From assembly GCA_903854075.1 (NCBI GenBank), contig CAINVI010000162.1, positions 1 to 11,044 on the forward strand: a stretch of DNA of 11,044 nucleotides. Reading direction: 5' to 3'. Every line of letters begins with the position of its first letter. Position 1 is the stretch's first letter. Positions 1-7,581 of this stretch are shown here, one piece after another. The translations under genes and the position numbers were made by a program. Under the pieces are notes generated by a model. It was given only the letters and a program-made list of their open reading frames with translations. It ran no database searches and was not told where the DNA came from. This stretch comes from Candidatus Pollutiaquabacter sp. Lineage in GTDB: Bacteria; Bacteroidota; Bacteroidia; AKYH767-A; 2013-40CM-41-45.

Positions 1-808
1 AATTGCCATTGGTGCCGCCACCGATATAACCTCGACCATACAGTGAAAATGAAAAAGCATTACTTCGAATGTTGCCGCCGAAATCGGCTACTTGTGTCCA
101 AGTAGCTATTACGGGATCATACCGCCATACGTCTTTCTTAATATCCTGTGAGAAGGTAAAACCGGTGCCATAGTACAATGAACTGCCGATAGTAAAAGCG
201 CTGCCCCAGCGGCGGCCGTATAAAGTCAGATCAGAGACGTTGCCCAGGTTTCTGCCAATAGCCCAACTGGTGTCGTTCGAAGGATCAAAACGAAGGGTCT
301 GCTTTAGGTAACCCGGTGATCCATCATAGCCGCAAAATAAATAGGCGAAGTTTCCTGCAGTGGCTGCAGTAGCATGACTTCGTCCAGGACAATTGACTGG
401 CACATTGGTGCCAATGTCCTGCACTTGATTCCAGCTGTTGGTGGTAGGAATATATTGCCAGCAATCTTTCAATTCATCCACGCCGTCCGTTCCGGTGGCA
501 ACATATCCGGTATCATTAATTGAATATCCAACAGCACCACGGCGCGCAGCGCCTGGGAAGGGTGCGCATGCCGACCAGCTGTCCGAAATGGGATCGTACT
601 TCCAGAAATCACTCAGTAAATTGCCGGACGAATCAGCTCCTAAACCAAGGAAACCCAAACCACCCGCTGTGAATGCTACTGCATCCTGTCGAGAAACACC
701 GGGAAGCGAAGAAACTTGTCGCCACGAATCGGGAGTTTGTCCGTCAGAAACGGAAACAAACCAGCTCAGCAGTATCGTCAGCAGGGATGAAAGGGAAGTT
801 GATTTCAT
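1..808 (-). CDS. Secreted kelch-repeat beta-propeller protein (C-terminus beyond the left edge)
   Basis: The minus strand is open from an ATG at 808 to the window edge, giving 269 residues with no stop. Residues 1-23 form a signal peptide: a short Lys-containing start, a hydrophobic LLTILLSWFVSV core, then a likely cut before Gln24. Kelch-type blades follow, with the repeated pattern of aromatic-Tyr-Asp-Pro, a Trp about six residues later and a Gly-rich strand. Examples are FWKYDP (69-73) with SW (77-78), CWQYIP (116-121) with SW (125-126), LRFDP (172-176) with SW (181-182), and VWRYDP (227-232) with TW (236-237). Such propellers bind carbohydrate or protein, and some are galactose-oxidase-like, but no catalytic residues can be assigned here. 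It is probably exported and may carry a C-terminal sorting domain outside the window. It starts 33 bases after the ABC ATPase stop, so co-transcription is likely. The kelch assignment is firm; the function is unknown. Confidence 0.85.
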   Translation of the reverse strand, partial: MKSTSLSSLLTILLSWFVSVSDGQTPDSWRQVSSLPGVSRQDAVAFTAGGLGFLGLGADSSGNLLSDFWKYDPISDSWSACAPFPGAARRGAVGYSINDTGYVATGTDGVDELKDCWQYIPTTNSWNQVQDIGTNVPVNCPGRSHATAATAGNFAYLFCGYDGSPGYLKQTLRFDPSNDTSWAIGRNLGNVSDLTLYGRRWGSAFTIGSSLYYGTGFTFSQDIKKDVWRYDPVIATWTQVADFGGNIRSNAFSFSLYGRGYIGGGTNGN

Positions 809-841
809 AGTAAGGCCGGATAGTTTCCGGTAGAGCGTAGA

Positions 842-1495
842 TCAGCTAATAATACAGCCGTCTTTCATTGTCAGTTTACGGTCGGCCATTCCCGCTAACT
901 CTTCATTATGTGTTACAATGACAAAAGTGATTCCCTTTTGTTTTCGGATGGTAAAGAATAATTCGTGCAACGACCGCGCCGAAGCGGAGTCGAGGTTGCC
1001 GGATGGCTCATCGGCAAAAATAATCACCGGATCATTGACTAGTGCCCGAGCAATGGCGATCCGTTGTTGCTCTCCGCCGCTCATTTCTGACGGACGATGT
1101 GACTTCCTGTCACCCAGTCCGAGCTGCTCGAGCAATTCGTCGGCTTTACGTCCGGCTTCAACAGGTGATTTTCCTCCAATGAGTGCGGGCATCATGACAT
1201 TCTCGCGCGCCGTAAACTCCGGCAACAAGTGATGAGATTGGAATACGAATCCAATACGTTCATTCCGGAAGTGTGCTAGTTTATTGCCGCGGAGTGTGTT
1301 GATAGCAGTTCCGTCCAGCAACACTTCACCACTATCGGCTGCATCCAGCGTTCCCAAAATGTGCAGCAAGGTGCTTTTGCCCGCTCCTGAGGCGCCTACA
1401 ATGGATACGAATTCACCGCGCTGAATGTGAAGATCGACATGCTGTAAAACCTGCAGATGGTCGTAAGATTTGCTGACGCCTTTGGCAACGATCAT
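842..1495 (-). CDS. lolD: LolD-type ABC transporter ATP-binding protein
   Basis: This is a complete ABC ATPase of 217 residues, the normal length for LolD. It shows Walker A GASGAGKST (34-42), the Q-loop in FVFQSHHLLPEFTA (83-96, Gln86), signature SGGEQQR (139-145), Walker B VIIFADEP (157-164, catalytic Glu163) and the H-loop in IVTHNEE (193-199, His196). The HHLLPEFTA stretch after the Q-loop is characteristic of LolD, the ATPase of the LolCDE complex that extracts lipoproteins from the inner membrane for delivery to the outer membrane. The wider MacB/FtsE-like family is close, so another export role is possible. No LolC/E-type permease gene lies in the window; in many Bacteroidota these genes are unlinked. 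I chose the ATG at 1495 because family members start just before the first strand. An in-frame TTG at 1507 would add four residues. Confidence 0.85.
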   Translation of the reverse strand: MIVAKGVSKSYDHLQVLQHVDLHIQRGEFVSIVGASGAGKSTLLHILGTLDAADSGEVLLDGTAINTLRGNKLAHFRNERIGFVFQSHHLLPEFTARENVMMPALIGGKSPVEAGRKADELLEQLGLGDRKSHRPSEMSGGEQQRIAIARALVNDPVIIFADEPSGNLDSASARSLHELFFTIRKQKGITFVIVTHNEELAGMADRKLTMKDGCIIS

Positions 1496-1511
1496 AGTAA
1501 CCGCCAAATTA

Positions 1512-1524
1512 CGAATTTAATTCG
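1512..1524. promoter_or_regulatory. Palindrome in the lolD/DinB-like divergent gap
   Basis: The sequence CGAATTTAATTCG is a perfect dyad with 6-base arms around one central T, 16 bases upstream of the preferred lolD ATG. It sits in the 108-base gap between two divergently read genes, where an operator could act on either. No factor can be named, and AT-rich palindromes of this size do occur by chance. Confidence 0.2.
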
Positions 1525-1591
1525 CTTCATTTCTTAGTTTTTAGTAAAAGGATTAATTTGCTTTACTCGTATTCCCCGCTAGCGCAACAGT

Positions 1592-1599
1592 TATCTTTA
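1592..1599 (+). promoter_or_regulatory. Possible -7 element for the DinB-like gene
   Basis: TATCTTTA is one base from the Bacteroidota -7 consensus TAnnTTTG and ends four bases before the ATG at 1604. Bacteroidota genes often have such elements very close to the start codon. No TTG lies at the usual 17-21 base spacing upstream, so support comes from the -7 match alone. Confidence 0.3.
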
Positions 1600-1603
1600 C
1601 ACC

Positions 1604-2113
1604 ATGAAACCTCCATTAAAAGAGACTCTTCCTTCGTATTATCAAACGTACTACGATAATAATCCCACTGCTGATATTTATGCGGCGCTCGTCAGTCAGT
1701 GCGAGGTAATAGCCGGCTTGGCTGCGTTGGTATCCGCCGAAAAAGAATTGTTCGCTTATGCTCCCGGTAAATGGTCGATTCGGGAAGTCATTGGGCATAT
1801 CATCGATACGGAGCGGATTTTTTCCTATCGGATTTTACGATTGTCCCGAAAAGATGCCACAGAACTTCCGGGTTTTGATGAAAACGATTATGTAAGAAAC
1901 TTCGCGGTTAACCGTTTTACGCTCGAAAGTCTGCTACAAGAATGGTTGACGGTGCGTAGTGCTACGCTTTGCTTACTGGAACGTTTGGAGGATGAGGACT
2001 TGGATTTTACCGGTACAGCAAATGGTATTAAAGTTTCATCCCGAATGATCGCTTATTTCTGTTATGCGCACGCTTCGCACCACCTGCGGATACTTAACGA
2101 GCGATACTTGTAA
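1604..2113 (+). CDS. DinB-superfamily metal-binding protein
   Basis: This 169-residue protein has the length and predicted helical make-up of the DinB/YfiT four-helix-bundle family. The family signature is visible: KWSIREVIGHIIDTERIF (56-73), with a first ligand at His65, and the C-terminal YAHASHHLRILNERY (154-168), with His156 and His160 spaced as HxxxH. Together these form the expected three-histidine site for a divalent metal. Members range from thiol-dependent transferases to damage-inducible proteins of unknown role, and nothing here picks out a substrate. There is no signal peptide or membrane segment, so it should be cytoplasmic. It diverges from lolD and ends 13 bases from the convergent DUF5916 gene. 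The fold is assigned with confidence; the reaction is not. Confidence 0.85.
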   Translation: MKPPLKETLPSYYQTYYDNNPTADIYAALVSQCEVIAGLAALVSAEKELFAYAPGKWSIREVIGHIIDTERIFSYRILRLSRKDATELPGFDENDYVRNFAVNRFTLESLLQEWLTVRSATLCLLERLEDEDLDFTGTANGIKVSSRMIAYFCYAHASHHLRILNERYL

Positions 2114-2126
2114 ACGATAACGACTA

Positions 2127-4604
2127 TTACCGGGTTCTTCGTGTAGTCAACCTTTCGTAATCCAGGAAATACAGTATTTTGATGGCAATGGAATTGGTTT
2201 GAGGATCCTGTAAAACGTTTTCAAGATTTCTAAAATAAGGTATGGAAACATCGTCGTCTTCGCTACTGATGCTGTTTTTGTAGGTCACCAGGAATGAACT
2301 TCCCGGGGCAAAGACCCAGTTGTAGACCAAGTCAACGTTGAAAAAATTAGAATTGAAATCGCCATTGAAAGGATCTGTGTTCGGATCCGCCAATTGATAG
2401 TCGGTAACGGTGCCGTCGTCTTCCAGGTTGTAATATTGGTCATAATCGCCTTGCGACCAGTAATGACGAACATTCAGCGATAGCGACATGTTGGGGTTGA
2501 ATTGATACCGCGCTATCAGCATGTTGGTCAGTGTCTTTACATCCCGCCGACCAAATACCGGTGCGCCGGTGGTGTCAAAAGTGCAGAATCCTCTGGCGTT
2601 GGTGTTTAATTCATATTCATTATTGAATTTCAACGAAAAGTGATCGTTAAAGCGAATCATCGGATTGATAAAATACCCGAAACTGCGTTGGCCAATTTCA
2701 TGCGACCAATTGTGGTTAAAGCCCCAATCGAAGGCTAGCGGTTTGTTGTAATTGCTGGAGAAACTGAAAAGCATCCAAGTGTTTTTAGGGACCTCATAGT
2801 ATCTGCCATTCACTCGTGGTTCAAACCAATCACGACCGGTTTTAAGATTCGTTCCAACACTGTGAAAATAGGACCACATGTTGTTGAATAACAAGAAAAC
2901 ATTATTTCCGGCAGCGAGCGACGTCAGTTCATTGTCTCGACTCCAACGACCGTCTCGATTGATCCAAGCATCTATTGATCCCTGACGGAAAATTTTCCAA
3001 AAAGGATTGAAGAGATTGTAACTGCCGAAAATATTCGCAGTGGAGTAGTCGTTGATAAAAATGAAGCCCAAATCGTTTTTATCGAAATTGCGATCCCCGA
3101 ATTCTGCTACGCCGCCATATTGCCATTTTCCGGAAATTTTTTCCAGCACGGTGCTAAATTGATGCCCGTTTTTCAGCGTCTTTTGATACTCGTTATTTTC
3201 ATCCTGCCATTCCCAGACCCGGCTGTTGGCATAGCGCGTTGTCAGTCGAATGGAATGTTTCTTATTTTCCAAAAGCGTTCCTGTGGAGAAAACATTAGCA
3301 TCCCGGTTTTGACCATCTCGGATTGTTCCGGTATTCGCCATCCAGACGTTAGAATTGTTTTTAAGTTGCTGGTCGAGCACAAGAACCGTGTAGTTGGTAA
3401 GTGGCTCCGTCAATACTGATCGAGTATTTCCATCAGCTTTTCGGATCTCTGCATAGGTGTTTCCGGTAACGGCATTCATTAACCCGATGCCAAGTCCGTC
3501 GTTGGTTCTTCCGCTCAATTTTGTGGCATTGACCAACCGTGCGGCGGTAGGGTTTCTTATTAGCTCTTCTCCGGATTCGAGAGAGTCCAGTACGTCATAG
3601 AATAACGTGGGTGTTCGACCGATTCGTCGGGAGTAAAATAATTTACCGGTATTGAAAAGTGAAGTTCCTTCTTTAAAAAATGGTCGACGTTCTTCAAAAA
3701 TCTGCTCGAATGCAGTGAGGTTTTTGATCTTGTTATCACTTTGTACTTGACTGAAATCGGGCAACAACGTCATGTCGAGTGTAAAACTTTCGTTGATACC
3801 GAGCTTGATGTCGGCGCCACCCGAATAGGAATAAGATGTTTCGTAGCCGTCCACATAACCGTTGGCGTATGTTGGCGTATTTTCGAGGTAAAAGGACACG
3901 TAAGGTGTAAGCGAAAGTCGTAGTGGTGGATTGACGTTGGATATTCCGGTCATCGTTCCCCAGTCTACCAACGGATTTCGCAGGTCACGTCGAACCGGAC
4001 TCCATTGATCATATTCACGATTTCTTCTAATCAATCGTGCGAACTGAACGGCCCACACTTGCTCGGTCGCATCCGGAAATCGAATCGCTGAATAAGGTAT
4101 TCGCAGTTCGGCTATCCATCCGGAATCAGTGATAGACGTCACGCTTTCCCAAACGGCATCGAACGATTGATCTTCCTTATAAGATTCTGCCTGAACGCCG
4201 GATGCAGAAATGTCGAATACATAGCCATCGATACGTTTATTATAGGGATCAAGTCCGATCCGAAATCCATCGGCATTAATATCCATCACTTCATCACGGT
4301 TGCCCAGCTGATGCAGGATGCTGTCGGGAGAGGAATCGTAAAGCATTGCTCCGATGTAAATCGAAGCGTTGTCATACACGATGCGAACTTCGGTCCGTTG
4401 GGAAACAGGCGCCCCAAAATTAGGCTCGTTTTGAACAAAGTTGCCGGCAACCTCGGCGGTAGCCCAAGCAGCTTCGTTCAACTTACCATCAATTTTAATA
4501 AAATTGGAAGTGCGCGTTGCCTGGTAATTGCGTTCAGAAGCGCTGACCCGATTAAAAAAAAGTGCGGGTAACAGAAAAAACAGAAAGAGTACGCGCTGTA
4601 ACAT
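2127..4604 (-). CDS. DUF5916 outer-membrane protein with N-terminal CBM9-like domain
   Basis: The 825-residue product has a signal peptide (about 1-23, hydrophobic LFLFFLLPALFF). A CBM9-like beta-sandwich follows at about residues 34-215, starting with the typical IKIDGKLNEAAWATA (36-50) and including VRIVYDNASIYIGAMLYD (73-90) and GWIAELRIPYSAIRFP (162-177). From about 225 to the end it is a DUF5916 region with the family hallmarks LLPDFSQVQSD (280-290), FEERRPFFKEG (303-313) and LFYSRRIG (322-329). The rest is rich in alternating aromatic strands, as in an outer-membrane beta-barrel, and the last strand reads IKILYFLDY. The family is widespread in Bacteroidota and has no firm function; binding or uptake of a glycan or other polymer is a guess from the CBM9-like fold. 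Length is normal and no break is seen. It is read divergently from the small barrel gene at 4799, and the two could share control. Confidence 0.88.
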   Translation of the reverse strand: MLQRVLFLFFLLPALFFNRVSASERNYQATRTSNFIKIDGKLNEAAWATAEVAGNFVQNEPNFGAPVSQRTEVRIVYDNASIYIGAMLYDSSPDSILHQLGNRDEVMDINADGFRIGLDPYNKRIDGYVFDISASGVQAESYKEDQSFDAVWESVTSITDSGWIAELRIPYSAIRFPDATEQVWAVQFARLIRRNREYDQWSPVRRDLRNPLVDWGTMTGISNVNPPLRLSLTPYVSFYLENTPTYANGYVDGYETSYSYSGGADIKLGINESFTLDMTLLPDFSQVQSDNKIKNLTAFEQIFEERRPFFKEGTSLFNTGKLFYSRRIGRTPTLFYDVLDSLESGEELIRNPTAARLVNATKLSGRTNDGLGIGLMNAVTGNTYAEIRKADGNTRSVLTEPLTNYTVLVLDQQLKNNSNVWMANTGTIRDGQNRDANVFSTGTLLENKKHSIRLTTRYANSRVWEWQDENNEYQKTLKNGHQFSTVLEKISGKWQYGGVAEFGDRNFDKNDLGFIFINDYSTANIFGSYNLFNPFWKIFRQGSIDAWINRDGRWSRDNELTSLAAGNNVFLLFNNMWSYFHSVGTNLKTGRDWFEPRVNGRYYEVPKNTWMLFSFSSNYNKPLAFDWGFNHNWSHEIGQRSFGYFINPMIRFNDHFSLKFNNEYELNTNARGFCTFDTTGAPVFGRRDVKTLTNMLIARYQFNPNMSLSLNVRHYWSQGDYDQYYNLEDDGTVTDYQLADPNTDPFNGDFNSNFFNVDLVYNWVFAPGSSFLVTYKNSISSEDDDVSIPYFRNLENVLQDPQTNSIAIKILYFLDYERLTTRRTR

Positions 4605-4798
4605 ATCGCCTCGGTGAAAATAGTCAATACTCTTTATACGCCTAATGACTTGAGGTGAAAGTAATTCACAAGTAAAGGTTAGTCCATCTCAACCACCTTC
4701 CCGACTAATAGGTGACCTCCATAATATTGAACAGATTGAATTATAGATAAACGTATTATCGATTTAGGATATTATTTTTGGATTCCAATTAGACCACT
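4605..4798. other. Divergent intergenic region between two outer-membrane protein genes
   Basis: This AT-rich 194-base gap holds the start regions of the DUF5916 gene (minus) and the small barrel gene (plus). GGTGA occurs at 4613, 4654 and 4711, twice as GGTGAAA followed by TA. A bulged dyad lies at 4648-4673: ACTTG pairs with CAAGT and TGAA with TTCA, with three unpaired bases (AGG) on one side. A -7-like box lies at 4773-4780. I see no reading frame of note and no known riboswitch. Confidence 0.45.
4773..4780 (+). promoter_or_regulatory. -7 box for the small outer-membrane protein gene
   Basis: TATTTTTG matches the Bacteroidota -7 consensus TAnnTTTG exactly and ends 18 bases before the ATG at 4799, giving a short leader. 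No TTG is present at the standard distance upstream, so the -33 part is weak or absent. Confidence 0.4.
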
Positions 4799-5548
4799 AT
4801 GAAGCTTCATCGGCTCTTGTTAGTACTCTTCGCGCTCATTTATACGGAGGCCTCGGCAGAACCCACGGGTAAGGTTTATTTTCAGTGGGGTTGGAATCGT
4901 GAAGTTTTTTCACGAAGTACTATTCATTTTAGCAATGGTGATTTGTATGATTTCTATTGGGATAAGGTAAAGGCCCATGACAAACCGGATTTTCAAGCGA
5001 TTCCGACACTGGAGGTGACAATACCGCAGTTTAGTTTTCGGCTGGGCTTTCGGATGGCACCGAACTGGTACCTGGAACTGAATCACGATCATACCAAGTA
5101 TGTGGTATCAACAGGACAGTCCATTCGCATGCACGGTACTATCAATGGAGTTGCAATCGATACAACCGGCGTGCTGGACAATTCCCAGTTTCATTTCGAA
5201 CATACCAATGGTGCCAATTTTTGGATGTTCATGGCTGCCCATAAATTGGATTCTGTTTTTAATTCAAAAAAGTTCGATGTATTCCTAAAAGCAGGAGGCG
5301 GATTGTTGTATCCTAAAACGGATGTTACACTATTCGGTAACCGCTTAAACAATAAGTTTCATGTAGCGGGCTACATCGCCGGATTGGAGGGTAGTTTACG
5401 CTATTCGGTTTACCGCGGCGCCTACCTCGATCTGGCCGGAAAAGTGGGCTTCGCCAACTATGTCAATGCATTGACCGTAGACGGTGGCAAAGCCAGCCAT
5501 TCGTTCTTTTTTGCAGAGGGAATATTTAGCCTGGGATTTCAATTCTGA
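4799..5548 (+). CDS. Small outer-membrane beta-barrel protein of unknown function
   Basis: The 249-residue product has a clear signal peptide (1-20, LLLVLFALIY core, cut after ASA). The mature part is strongly beta-stranded and aromatic and ends in Phe (SLGFQF), as outer-membrane barrel proteins do. Distinct stretches are VYFQWGWNREVFSRSTIHF (26-44), DKVKAHDKPDF (55-65), VTIPQFSFRLGFRM (73-86) and LELNHDHTKYVV (92-103) followed by GQSIRMHG. I recall similar pairs of motifs in unannotated Bacteroidota outer-membrane proteins, but I cannot name a family or substrate. It is read away from the DUF5916 gene across a shared 194-base promoter region and converges on msrA. A barrel of about 8-10 strands fits the length. 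A lipid-modifying enzyme is possible, but no catalytic motif supports it. Confidence 0.72.
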   Translation: MKLHRLLLVLFALIYTEASAEPTGKVYFQWGWNREVFSRSTIHFSNGDLYDFYWDKVKAHDKPDFQAIPTLEVTIPQFSFRLGFRMAPNWYLELNHDHTKYVVSTGQSIRMHGTINGVAIDTTGVLDNSQFHFEHTNGANFWMFMAAHKLDSVFNSKKFDVFLKAGGGLLYPKTDVTLFGNRLNNKFHVAGYIAGLEGSLRYSVYRGAYLDLAGKVGFANYVNALTVDGGKASHSFFFAEGIFSLGFQF

Positions 5549-5601
5549 TCAACACTCAATATGTGCTTGCCGTGACGTAACAACACAGTGAATTCGGTCA
5601 C

Positions 5602-6270
5602 TTAGTGTTTAAGTTTATCCTTGAACACTTTTTTGAATTTATCCACTTTCGGAGCTACTACATACTGACAATACGGTTCGTCGCCGTTCTGATTGAAATA
5701 ATTTTGGTGGTAATCTTCAGCCGGATAAAAAACAGTAAAGGCAGTTATTTCAGTGACGATTGGCTGGCTGTAAGCGCCGGAAGCATCTAATCGATTTTTT
5801 ATATCCGTGGCAATTCGTTGCTGTTCGTCCGAATGGTAAAAAATCACAGAACGGTATTGCGTTCCCACATCATTACCTTGACGGTTCAGTTGTGCTGGGT
5901 CGTGTGAAATGAAAAATGCCTCCAGTACGTCTTGATAGTCCAATTTTCTATTATCATAAACGACTTGAATCACTTCGGCATGGCCGGTTGTTCCGTTGCA
6001 AACTTCGCGGTAGGCAGGGTTTTTGATATGTCCGCCGCTGTAACCTGATTTTACCTTCAGCACACCGTCAAGTAATTGGTATTGTGCTTCAGTACACCAA
6101 AAGCAGCCACCGCCAACTGTTGCTGTATCCTGAAATTCGACAGGTACTGATTGCAAAAGGGAATCGTTTGAAGTAATTGAATTCATTTCGTTAGTCGAGG
6201 GTTGAGCACAGCCCAGCACTGCCAAAAGTAATAAGCATAGCGAGAGTGGAGTGGCAAGTTTTTTGTTCAT
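5602..6270 (-). CDS. msrA: Peptide-methionine (S)-S-oxide reductase, lipoprotein form
   Basis: MsrA reduces the S form of methionine sulfoxide in proteins. The catalytic motif GGGCFWCTEAQY (53-64) gives the nucleophile Cys56. KSGYSGG (74-80), GHAEVIQVVYD (96-106), GTQYRSVIFY (136-145) and the C-terminal PYCQYVVAPK (199-208) complete the family pattern, with Cys201 as the likely resolving cysteine. Cys59, in the second position of a CxxC, may also take part. The N-terminus is a lipoprotein signal (LLLLAVLG before Cys21), and a linker of about 25 residues leads to the domain. The enzyme should therefore be anchored in the envelope and repair exported proteins. It is the last gene of a minus-strand run, 141 bases after nhaA. 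That gap leaves room for its own promoter, although I see no good one. Confidence 0.93.
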   Translation of the reverse strand: MNKKLATPLSLCLLLLAVLGCAQPSTNEMNSITSNDSLLQSVPVEFQDTATVGGGCFWCTEAQYQLLDGVLKVKSGYSGGHIKNPAYREVCNGTTGHAEVIQVVYDNRKLDYQDVLEAFFISHDPAQLNRQGNDVGTQYRSVIFYHSDEQQRIATDIKNRLDASGAYSQPIVTEITAFTVFYPAEDYHQNYFNQNGDEPYCQYVVAPKVDKFKKVFKDKLKH

Positions 6271-6411
6271 AGCACATATACGTAGTCAAGCGCCGTTTTA
6301 GTATTCCTTTAACAAACTTTAAGATAAAATAGTTCAAACCATGATTTTGAATTACGGATTTAGCTAGAAAATAATCGGAGGTATGTCCGTCAAATTAGCA
6401 ATGAGCTTATT

Positions 6412-7581
6412 TCAGGCGGATCTGAACAATCGATTTAGGTAAATGAACCCTATAATGCCTGACAGCGTTGATGCCGTTAAAATCGCAAGCTTGGACGGAT
6501 CGGTTAATCCGGGATCTGCGAACGCCAATAATGAAACAAATATTGACATGGTAAATCCGATGCCGCCCAGTAATCCCATGCCGATAATATGCCGAATGTC
6601 AATACCGGATGGTAATTTACTCAGCTTGGTTTTCACAGATAGCCAAACGAATGCCATTATTCCGAGTGGCTTTCCAATCAATAAACCGGCCATTATACCC
6701 AAGCTGCTGGTTAACAGGATCGCGTCCAATATATTACCTTCTAAAACAATAGCCGTGTTCGCTAATGCGAAAAGTGGCATAATGATATGACTGACCGGAA
6801 TATGCAACGCGTGTTCCAACCGTTGCAACGGATCGTTGACGGTTTTATCATCATAAGGAATCATCATTGCCAAGAGTACCCCGGAAATGGTGGCATGAAT
6901 TCCACTGAGGTGAATGCAATACCATAGAAGAAGACCCAGCGATAAATAGGGCCAGAGCTGTTGAACCTTAAAACGGTTCAACAAGTATAGGGCAACTACG
7001 ATAACTCCGGCAACTAGTAGATAATTCAGCTGCAATCCGCCGGAATAAAACAGCGCAATGACAAGTACGGCTCCTAAGTCATCGGCTACCGCTAATGCCG
7101 TCAATAATACCTTCAAGGAATCGGGAACGCGGTTGCCAAGCAACGAGAGCACGCCCAGCGCGAAGGCGATGTCGGTAGCCATCGGGATTCCCCAGCCATG
7201 CGCCGTCGAGGTTCCCTGGTTGAATCCCCAATAAATCAGCGCTGGTGCTAACATTCCTCCAACAGCTGCAGCAACCGGCAAGGAAGCGCGCTGAAAGGAG
7301 GAAAGCTCGCCGGATTTTGCTTCTCGCTTGATTTCCATGCCGACGAGCAAGAAAAAAACAGCCATCAGCACATCGTTGATGAATGCTACTGGAGCTGTCG
7401 GTAGGTGCCATACTGCAGGCGTATTTATCCATGCATTGTGCCAGAAAGAAAGATAGTTTTCTGATAGGGCCGAGTTCGCCAGGTACAATGAAACGGCCGT
7501 ACAAAAAATGAGCAATACGCCCGAGAATTTCTGACTGTTATAAAAGATACGGAATTCCCGAGTTACTCGCTGCAGCATCAT
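6412..7581 (-). CDS. nhaA: Sodium/proton antiporter NhaA
   Basis: NhaA exchanges two protons for one sodium ion across the inner membrane and controls pH and salt stress. The 389-residue length matches the E. coli protein. Key motifs are FFLLVGMEIKRE (76-87), MATDIAFALGVLSLLG (134-149) and ALAVADDLGAVL (162-173), whose Asp167 and Asp168 match the ion-binding pair Asp163/Asp164 of E. coli. A later GLLIGKPLGI carries the conserved Lys of helix X. Some dozen hydrophobic segments are visible. The first ATG at 7581 overlaps the stop of the PD40 gene as ATGA, so translation is probably coupled; a second ATG follows directly at 7578. No ribosome binding site is evident beyond the purine-rich GAAGA. 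No key residue is missing. Confidence 0.95.
   Translation of the reverse strand: MMLQRVTREFRIFYNSQKFSGVLLIFCTAVSLYLANSALSENYLSFWHNAWINTPAVWHLPTAPVAFINDVLMAVFFLLVGMEIKREAKSGELSSFQRASLPVAAAVGGMLAPALIYWGFNQGTSTAHGWGIPMATDIAFALGVLSLLGNRVPDSLKVLLTALAVADDLGAVLVIALFYSGGLQLNYLLVAGVIVVALYLLNRFKVQQLWPYLSLGLLLWYCIHLSGIHATISGVLLAMMIPYDDKTVNDPLQRLEHALHIPVSHIIMPLFALANTAIVLEGNILDAILLTSSLGIMAGLLIGKPLGIMAFVWLSVKTKLSKLPSGIDIRHIIGMGLLGGIGFTMSIFVSLLAFADPGLTDPSKLAILTASTLSGIIGFIYLNRLFRSA

Noticed and set aside
438..833. Plus-strand open frame of 131 codons
   Set aside because: It is antisense to the kelch gene, whose minus-strand frame has a signal peptide and repeats; the plus-strand product is low in structure and resembles nothing.
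5551..5609. Nested inverted repeats between the small barrel gene and msrA (AACACT/AGTGTT and AGTGA/TCACT)
   Set aside because: The stems are short and no T-run follows on either strand. The right arms overlap the msrA stop region, so a terminator call is not supported.
6333..6351. Inverted repeat TTCAAA/TTTGAA between nhaA and msrA
   Set aside because: The six-base AT-rich stem is too weak for a terminator, and a broken T-rich stretch follows on the minus strand; likely chance.
7079..7504. Second minus-strand frame of 141 codons inside nhaA
   Set aside because: It is a frame-shifted shadow of nhaA, whose full-length frame contains all family motifs; no sign of a real overlapping gene.
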